Assembly (NCBI GenBank): GCA_001969505.1
Contig: LSSK01001040.1
Coordinates: 1 to 14,910 of the forward strand
Reading direction: 5' to 3'
Source: Zancudomyces culisetae
Taxonomy: Eukaryota > Kickxellomycota > Harpellomycetes > Harpellales > Legeriomycetaceae
Length of the DNA: 14,910 nucleotides
Positions within the stretch are counted from its first letter, which is position 1. The number at the start of each line of letters is the position of its first letter. Below, piece by piece: positions 1 through 5,670 of this stretch. A model generated the notes under the pieces. It saw only the letters and a list, made by a program, of their open reading frames with translations. It was not told the DNA's origin and searched no databases. The position numbers were made by a program, and so were the translations under genes.

Positions 1-59
1 AAATGTTAACTACGGAAATGGCCCTACTAGTAGCGGAGTTGGTCGTATCAATTCCAAAA

Positions 60-1718
60 CTACAGCACCTTTGTAAGTGAATCGATCTTTTCAAGGGCGC
101 TTTGTTGTTCAGTTAAAAGCCCAAGTTTTTTGGCAAGATCAGCAGACTTTGAATAATAATTGACAGCCAAGACTTTGTTCTTTTTCAGAGTTTCGGGGTC
201 GCTCTATGAATAATGCGTATCAAATTTGGTAGATTTTGCTGATATAATGGTAATAAATTTATATTTTGGTAAACAAAGTGTACTTACAGCTTTCGAGAAA
301 AAGTTTCCAAGAAGCATAAGGGTGCTAATACTACATTGATCACAATAAAACGAGCCATTGTGGTTCAGTGAAGACTGTAGTGAAGAATATGCCAAATCCA
401 GAATATTGCTTGGATCAAGGCTGCCAGAGAGAGCAGGGTTCTTTGTGTAAAGATGACAGAGTTGGAGCATGGCCGCAGAGTCAACACAATCCCAAGAGCT
501 GCCACTACTATTTTTATCCTTGGAGAGGTTTGCTTTTATATTTAAAGGTGCAAGCAATTCTTTGATTTTGGAGAGGAGTGAATCGGAATCAGCACCAGGA
601 TCTAGAATCGAGTCTAAAGATGGAGTCTTTTCAGCCTTCTCTATTCCTTCTGAATCAGATACACCCAATTCACTTTTAGTATGGTGTTCGTTGGCCATTT
701 TAATCACAGATTTGAAACAAGTCTCTGCATTTTCAAACATTTCACGGTTAATCTTGGCATCAATGCTCTTGTCGTTATCAGCCGAACTGTTGATTAGCAG
801 CGTGTAAATTTCACCTAGTGATAAAGTAATCAACGCCTTGTAAATTGTCAAGTCAACAGTATTATCTTTTTCCTGGATCGATTTGAGTACCTGTAATGCA
901 GATGCGAAATTCGTCTTGGCCTGGCTAAACCTGGAAAGGCTCATGTTGTTTTCAGCCATTTTTTCCAGAGCCTTCAGAGTAAGCAGTAGGTATCCCACAG
1001 TAGCAGCAGTAGTCTCTGAATCCAAAGCTGTGCTAGATACACCATCTTCAGCAATAGAGTCGTTTAATATTGAGTTCGTCAGGATTTTGTTCAACATACT
1101 GTTCGACGACTTGTATTCACCCATACTTGAATAACAATCTGCCAGTTCGGAATACACCGCCAAAATCATGGTGTTATTCTTTGCACTATTTGGGCCATCT
1201 TCTAACGCCTTTATTACTGATAAAAGATATTCTTTGCTGGCTTGTGGATCTGGATCAACAGTTTTTTTGTACTTTGCATACCGTAATAGTTTGACAAGCT
1301 CAGGATCGAGCGTATCGATATCTTTGCTATTTACAAATTCGGAAATATCGACTGTCTTGGACATGTACCAGTTGAATCCATATACATAGCATGTCAGTGC
1401 TGAGGCAAACGAAAGTGCCAAGATCAGCATTCCTTTACTGACACGGTAGTAAAGAGAACTCTTATCAATGACTTTATATTGCTCTCTGTTTAGTTGGTTT
1501 TCGTATATAGACAACAACGGATCCTTTTTGTTTGTTGCAATCAAGTCGAATTTGCTTGTTGAAATACATCGCTTTGCCGAGAGTTGAGTATTACTATCGG
1601 TAACCCATCTTTGGTATTCGAAATTCCCTCGCTTCAGTAACGAAATTATGGCGGTTGGGGATTTCTTACCTTTAAGTGGTAGCTGGAAGGCCAACTTTGA
1701 AGTACTGGCCAGTGTCAT
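60..1718 (-). CDS. Mgr3-like mitochondrial membrane-anchored TPR protein (2 exons)
   Basis: Exon 1 runs 1718-288 and exon 2 203-60, encoding 524 residues. The start is the ATG at 1718, preceded by an A-rich leader with A at -3; the frame extends further upstream but without another ATG. Residues 1-60 are rich in K/R/S/T and poor in acidic residues, like a mitochondrial presequence. One hydrophobic segment at about 97-119 (GMLILALSFASALTCYVYGF) would anchor the protein. The rest is helical with TPR-like helix pairs: about 215-245 (AVYSELADCYSSMGEY), a central helical block, and 459-510 (CDQC, then AVNYYSKSADLAKKLG contributed by exon 2). N-terminal presequence, single membrane span and C-terminal TPRs is the layout of yeast Mgr3, an adaptor of the i-AAA protease in the inner membrane; that identity is inferred from architecture, not from a diagnostic motif. 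The exon 2 reading is supported because it completes a TPR before a stop. Another mitochondrial TPR protein remains possible. Confidence 0.75.
204..287 (-). other. Spliceosomal intron in the Mgr3-like gene
   Basis: This is an 84-nt phase-0 intron. The donor GTAAGT follows the Ala codon GCT at 290-288 and the acceptor is CATAG, ending at 204. Reading through it hits a stop at 206-204 after non-TPR residues, whereas splicing joins FSKA to SDPETLKKNK and continues 47 codons to TAG. An upstream AG (in ATATCAG) gives a stop soon after, so it is not the productive acceptor. Confidence 0.85.
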
Positions 1719-1808
1719 TTTTTTGTTTTTTTTGTGGATTCGTGTATTTATAAGAGTTTGGATTTGAAGGTTTTCAAGATTAGTACAGACTAAATTGCTG
1801 ATAAAAAA

Positions 1809-1820
1809 CACACACACACA
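1809..1820. repeat. (CA)6 microsatellite
   Basis: Six CA dinucleotides lie in the presumed leader or promoter of the Mgr3-like gene, reading as (TG)6 on the sense strand. It is short and unremarkable apart from its position. Confidence 0.9.
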
Positions 1821-1870
1821 AATATAAAGTAGTATTAGATGATTTGATCTCTTTTTTTTTTTTCTCAATT

Positions 1871-1894
1871 ATTTTATTTTATTTTATTTTATTT
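1871..1894. repeat. (ATTTT)4 pentanucleotide repeat
   Basis: Four perfect ATTTT units are followed by ATTT. On the minus strand this reads AAAAT repeated, so AATAAA occurs every five bases about 135-155 nt past the MRE11 stop, and the same block lies about 155-175 nt upstream of the next ATG. Repeat slippage could therefore alter both the end of one transcript and the promoter of the next. Confidence 0.9.
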
Positions 1895-2027
1895 GAAAAA
1901 GCGAAGAAAAAATATATGGGTATGAAAACTTGATTCTACTAGAAAATAATTCATCAAACCAAACAAAGCTATACTAGACAAACAAGCAAACAAAAGTAAA
2001 AAAAAAAGCAAAGAATAAGTAAACCCA

Positions 2028-4997
2028 CTATCTCTTCAGACTATAGATGCTGAAATTGGCAAACGAATCGTCAGCATCACCACCTTTGCCATCACCTTTA
2101 TCAGCATCATCACTATCCAAGTTGACAAAGTTACTACCATGAGCACCCTTTGTGCGCCTGTTATAACCAAAGTAAGAGCTACTGTTAGTACTATTACTAG
2201 CGGTCGTGTTGGATGTAGCCAGATCATTTCCCATTACAGAAATATCATCATCCTCAAGAAAATCACTGTGGTCAGTAAACTCGACTCGTTTTTTATTGAG
2301 GTTGGTGTTGACGCTGGCGTTGGCTGATGTCCTGGTAGTGGTATTGCTGGTATTTCCCCGAGTTCTTGTAGAACTTTTGACCGATGACCCAAAGAAACCT
2401 GTAAGATTGGATTCCTTTTTAATTGACGCTACAGTGGCTCGCGTAGAAACTGACTGGGATTCTGGTATTACGATTGCAGCAAACTTTTCCAAGCCACTGA
2501 TCGTGCTTTTACCTTTCCCTTTACCTCTGCCTCTACCCGTATCTCTGTCAGTTTCTTGTTTTATAGATTTTGCTCTGGTATTTCTTGATGACTGTGTAGC
2601 GGTCTTTGTTTGAGTTGACCGTTTATTGGAAATCGGGCGATCATCAAATTCACTGCCAGAACTAAGAATCTCATTTATACCATCGTCATCGTCATTATCA
2701 TCGTCATTATCATCGTCATTATCATCACTATCGCTTGGAATAACCTTTTCGTTCTTGATTTCATTGTTGCTGCTGTATTCATCACTACTATAGTCCTTTT
2801 TATTTTTTCCCCTGCCCTTTGTTTTACTTGCTGCACTCTTGGCTCCCCTAGTTGTAGTTCGAGATCGTGTAGTTGCGGCTGCTGTTTGTTTTTTTGTGGT
2901 GGTGCGTCGACCTTTTGTAGTGGGTTTTTTTTCAGCACCAAAGTCTGAATCTGAATTTAAATCTGAATCAAATCCCACACTCGCACCAACATCCTTGTTC
3001 TTTCCTTTATTTGAGCTTTGTTCTTGATCTGAATCTAGACAATCCGAGTCCAAAACCAAATCCATCGGTGTAAACGAACTATCTTTTAAGCTGGATTTTG
3101 AAAATCGAGCCAGTGATCCTTGTTGTCGCTCATCATTACCTCCTTCGTTTTTATTATTATTGTTGTTGCTGTTGTTATTACTATTACTATTGTTACTAGT
3201 GGATTCTAATAATGACAGAGAAACCCTCCGCTTCTTCATTTTTTGAGAAAAAAAGTTGTCTAGATGCGTTTTTATAATTGTTTCATCACAAAAATCAACA
3301 ACCCCAGCGTCATCGCATCCGTTTGCTCCACGGTTGCCATAACTATTGATGATGTTTGTCTTTACTGTCAGGTTGATTTCTTTAAGTGTCTTTGTCAAAA
3401 ACTGCGAAATTGCACCAGAATCACCCTTTTCCACAAACATCTTGACTGCCTCGTTGATTTCTCCATCAATCAATAATTCCATATTTTCCACCTTCAGAAT
3501 ATCTCCAATCTCCAGTTTTATCGGCCCTGAATTTCCTTCTTCCTCACCTCTCGAAAATGGACCATCATTCTTGTTATCAACCAGGCTCTTTGGATCAACC
3601 GCTCTATCTAAATGTCGTCTTTTGGACCTATGGAAGTGTATCATTTCGCGTGGATTTGCTACTTTTTGAGCAAATTGCAGCCCAAACTTATGCGAATAAA
3701 ACGGTTCTATTTCCACCGAGCTTTTTGCATTGTCCGCATCTGAATATTCCACACGCAATCGAATCAGTGGCAGTGGTGTTGATCCCAAAAAATTTGTAAC
3801 TCTGTCATCGCTATTATTACCAACCTCATCGTTAAATGAATAACTTTCAGAAACTCTCTCAGTAAACATTTGTTGTGCCTCTTGCAGCATTTCTTCTACA
3901 ACCTCTACAAGCTTTTCCTGTTGGTTCTTTTGTTTCTTTTTCCCTGCAGTACTATCTAAATACGCTGAAATATTAATATCTCTGATAAGTAATGGACGAA
4001 CGTTAACTAGAGGAATCTTTGTGAGTTTAAACCGTTTTCCACGGATATGCAGCAATCCAATGTGCTTGGTTACAGCCTCGCTGAGCGATAACGAAGTGGC
4101 CACCGATGAACCAGGTTGAGACACATAAAATTTCTTTGCTGTGTTTGGATGTGGATCAATTTTGCACTCGTGCTCGTGACCCCATATCACCAGATCTAAA
4201 CATTCGTCCAAAAAGCTTTCTGGAATATAGTTTGTGACTTTTGCTGCTGAAAATGCACCACCTGCTCCCCTAGGTACATTACTCTGATGTATTACCATCA
4301 GATTAAACGCAGAATCTGCCTCAGTATCCTCAACTGGCGGCTTGATAAATTTGACTTTTTTGTTTAAAAACGTACGATGTAGTCTGTCGTCCCGTATATT
4401 TCCTAACCCATATATTGCCAGCCGATTATTACCTTTTCGTAGCTCCAATGGATGAATTTCAATCTCATCAATATTGTTCGCCTTTCCAAAATACCTTACA
4501 AATCCTGCAACTGATAATAGATCTAGTGCAGACAAACCTCGTTCACCGCTCGGATCGTCGTGGTTTCCGTGGATTATATAAACCGGTATTTTAATCTCAA
4601 GTTGTTTGTGCTGACTTCGGCTTTGACTTTGGCGCTCAGTGCCATCGACAAGCCCCAAACTTTTCAAATGTGCATATGCTGCATTTTGGTTACTAATCGT
4701 GTTGCCTCCAGAACTGTGGTCTAAGGTATCAGTATCCGTGCTCTTTTCCACACAACAGTATTTTCTAAACAATCTAAATGTTTCGTAAATCGTGGTCCGT
4801 GAAGGTTGGTTCAGGTGGAACAAATCACCACCCAGCAAAATAAAATCAACTTTGTTAATGTTGGCCTGTTGGAGGATCTCCTCAAAGACATTGAACGAGT
4901 CTTTACCTCGAATAGGATCTTTTTCGAGATATCCGATATGGTTGTCGGTTGCAACTAGGATTTTGAAGTCTCCATGAGTCGCATTAGTGTCACTCAT
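2028..4997 (-). CDS. MRE11: MRE11 double-strand-break repair nuclease
   Basis: Intronless, 989 residues. The start is the ATG at 4997 (MSDTNATHGDFK); an in-frame TTG extension upstream adds six residues of no family character. MRE11 is the Mn-dependent 3'-5' exonuclease/endonuclease of the MRE11-RAD50-NBS1/Xrs2 complex, which processes DNA ends in the nucleus. All phosphoesterase motifs are intact: D18-N-H20, GGD58 (GGDLFHLNQPS), GN145-H146-D (HGNHDDPSGE), H237 (VIHQSN) and W-G-H274-E-H276-E. The capping domain follows to about residue 450 and includes the family segment FAQKVANPREMIHFHRSK. After about 590 the tail is disordered: Asn/Ser run (about 601-616), basic T/R/K stretch, acidic D/N run (about 756-772), GRG/KGK block (about 818-832), a PIP-like motif (862-869) and an acidic C-terminus. 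The nuclease domain carries an extra hydrophilic loop (about 84-134) between the GGD and GNHD motifs. The total exceeds the roughly 700 residues usual for the family, mainly because of the tail. Confidence 0.97.
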   Translation of the reverse strand: MSDTNATHGDFKILVATDNHIGYLEKDPIRGKDSFNVFEEILQQANINKVDFILLGGDLFHLNQPSRTTIYETFRLFRKYCCVEKSTDTDTLDHSSGGNTISNQNAAYAHLKSLGLVDGTERQSQSRSQHKQLEIKIPVYIIHGNHDDPSGERGLSALDLLSVAGFVRYFGKANNIDEIEIHPLELRKGNNRLAIYGLGNIRDDRLHRTFLNKKVKFIKPPVEDTEADSAFNLMVIHQSNVPRGAGGAFSAAKVTNYIPESFLDECLDLVIWGHEHECKIDPHPNTAKKFYVSQPGSSVATSLSLSEAVTKHIGLLHIRGKRFKLTKIPLVNVRPLLIRDINISAYLDSTAGKKKQKNQQEKLVEVVEEMLQEAQQMFTERVSESYSFNDEVGNNSDDRVTNFLGSTPLPLIRLRVEYSDADNAKSSVEIEPFYSHKFGLQFAQKVANPREMIHFHRSKRRHLDRAVDPKSLVDNKNDGPFSRGEEEGNSGPIKLEIGDILKVENMELLIDGEINEAVKMFVEKGDSGAISQFLTKTLKEINLTVKTNIINSYGNRGANGCDDAGVVDFCDETIIKTHLDNFFSQKMKKRRVSLSLLESTSNNSNSNNNSNNNNNKNEGGNDERQQGSLARFSKSSLKDSSFTPMDLVLDSDCLDSDQEQSSNKGKNKDVGASVGFDSDLNSDSDFGAEKKPTTKGRRTTTKKQTAAATTRSRTTTRGAKSAASKTKGRGKNKKDYSSDEYSSNNEIKNEKVIPSDSDDNDDDNDDDNDDDDGINEILSSGSEFDDRPISNKRSTQTKTATQSSRNTRAKSIKQETDRDTGRGRGKGKGKSTISGLEKFAAIVIPESQSVSTRATVASIKKESNLTGFFGSSVKSSTRTRGNTSNTTTRTSANASVNTNLNKKRVEFTDHSDFLEDDDISVMGNDLATSNTTASNSTNSSSYFGYNRRTKGAHGSNFVNLDSDDADKGDGKGGDADDSFANFSIYSLKR
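2681..2728 (-). repeat. 12-bp coding minisatellite encoding the acidic Asp/Asn run of MRE11
   Basis: The 12-mer CATCGTCATTAT occurs three times in perfect tandem at 2687-2722, with partial units on both sides. On the coding strand it encodes repeated D-N-D-D. Because the unit is a multiple of three, copy-number changes would lengthen or shorten the acidic tract without shifting the frame. Confidence 0.9.
3148..3198 (-). repeat. Trinucleotide-rich tract encoding the Asn/Ser run of MRE11
   Basis: A run of ATT/GTT/ACT-type triplets on the plus strand encodes mixed N and S residues around 601-616 of MRE11, using both AAC and AAT codons. It marks the passage from the folded capping region to the disordered tail. 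Confidence 0.8.
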
Positions 4998-5124
4998 TTT
5001 TGTTTGTGGATACAAGCTTTTCTTTTTTTCTTTCTTTTTGTTTTCTTATTTTTCGAAATGTTGGTATACAATATAAATTCAAAATGATATTGTTCTGTTA
5101 TAATACAAGTTCTTTGCTCAAATA

Positions 5125-5178
5125 CTATGTTTGCAAATGTAGTGTTGTTGTGCTGCGGGGTGCCGTTGTGCTGCACAT
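5125..5178 (-). other. Possible upstream ORF in the MRE11 leader
   Basis: An ATG at 5178 opens a 17-codon ORF (MCSTTAPRSTTTLHLQT) ending in TAG at 5127-5125, 128 nt before the MRE11 start. It matters only if transcription begins upstream of 5178, which the sequence cannot show. No family resemblance is seen. Confidence 0.25.
5147..5174. repeat. Direct repeat GTTGTGCTGC x2
   Basis: The decamer GTTGTGCTGC occurs at 5147-5156 and again at 5165-5174, an 18-bp period, forming a GC-rich patch in an AT-rich spacer upstream of MRE11. It could be a duplicated factor site or a small slippage event. Confidence 0.6.
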
Positions 5179-5394
5179 ATATATGATCAAAGTATAAATA
5201 AAACCTGTTTTTCTATTTTTCGGTTGTAAATATCAGAATATCAGAACATCAGAAAAAAAAATACATACAGTAAACAATAAATTGGCAGGTATTTCCAAGA
5301 TTTTCTACTTGATTCAAAATTATGCGGTTTCCTCATCATCCTAAATTATCCCTTCCTCCCATTTCATTTCTCTTTTTGGAAGTGATGAAACATT

Positions 5395-5402
5395 TCACGT
5401 GA
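5395..5402. promoter_or_regulatory. E-box palindrome TCACGTGA
   Basis: This is a perfect 8-bp palindrome with the CACGTG core bound by bHLH factors such as Cbf1 in yeasts. It lies about 395 bp upstream of the MRE11 ATG and about 90 bp upstream of a plus-strand TATAAAA. A second core (TCACGTGT) lies upstream of the LENG8/THP3 gene. Function is inferred from the motif only. Confidence 0.4.
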
Positions 5403-5488
5403 ATGGTATGCATAGTTTTGGCATTTTTTTATTTTTTGCTCTGCGCTTTGTAACTTTTTACTATCTTCATTTTTTTCCAATGCTGATC

Positions 5489-5629
5489 TATAAAACACAA
5501 TAAAAAGACTCACAGCAAGACTCCCTCACCCTCACCCTCACCCTTCTCTTCCTCTCCCAATTCTCAGCTCCTTGGTACTATAGCCTGGTAAACTAAACTA
5601 AGCCAAGTTAAATCAAACCAAAAAAGATG
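5489..5629 (+). promoter_or_regulatory. Plus-strand promoter-like array (TATA, CT-block, A-rich leader, ATG)
   Basis: TATAAAA at 5489-5495 is followed by a pyrimidine block (5519-5571, including three CCCTCA hexamers), then an A-rich leader ending CAAACCAAAAAAGATG with ATG at 5627-5629. This order is typical of fungal promoters. The ATG opens only four codons (MINK, then TAA), and beyond it lies the 3' end of the LENG8/THP3 gene on the other strand. It may drive a noncoding antisense transcript or be a chance array. Confidence 0.35.
5523..5544. repeat. (CCCTCA)3 hexamer repeat in a CT-rich block
   Basis: Three perfect CCCTCA units (5523-5540) are followed by CCCT, within a longer C/T-rich stretch reaching about 5571. 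It stands out strongly from the AT-rich surroundings. Confidence 0.85.
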
Positions 5630-5670
5630 ATAAATAAATAAATAACGCCTCTCACATACACACATACAAA

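Larger units (their letters stand above)
1719..2027 (-). promoter_or_regulatory. Compact spacer: MRE11 3' region and promoter/leader of the Mgr3-like gene
   Basis: This 309-bp gap separates the MRE11 stop (2030-2028) from the ATG at 1718. On the minus strand it holds four AAAAT units that create overlapping AATAAA hexamers (usable as MRE11 polyadenylation signals), then an A-rich stretch, a TTTATATTT element near 1820-1830, a (TG)6 run and an A-rich leader into the ATG. No ORF or RNA gene is visible. The promoter role rests on position and composition only. Confidence 0.5.
4998..5670 (-). promoter_or_regulatory. LENG8/THP3 3' region and MRE11 promoter/leader
   Basis: This 673-bp spacer contains no long ORF. 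On the minus strand it would hold the 3' end of the LENG8/THP3 transcript, with an AATAAA hexamer at 5433-5428, then an E-box palindrome (5395-5402), a TTTATA element near 5190-5198, a short GC-rich patch (5147-5174) and an A/K-codon-like A-rich leader into the MRE11 ATG. On the plus strand it also looks like a promoter, listed separately. Confidence 0.5.

Noticed and set aside
1719-1868. N-terminal extension of the Mgr3-like protein from an upstream TTG, with a hydrophobic segment resembling a signal peptide
   Set aside because: There is no ATG in the extension, it is translated AT-rich promoter sequence, and the ATG at 1718 has a good context and begins a presequence-like region.
2206-2613. 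135-codon plus-strand ORF opposite the MRE11 tail
   Set aside because: It is a shadow of the low-complexity MRE11 tail, with no domain and no independent promoter signs.
5523-5544. CCCTCA hexamers as an interstitial telomere repeat
   Set aside because: The unit differs from the usual fungal CCCTAA, only three copies exist, and they fit a CT-rich promoter block better.
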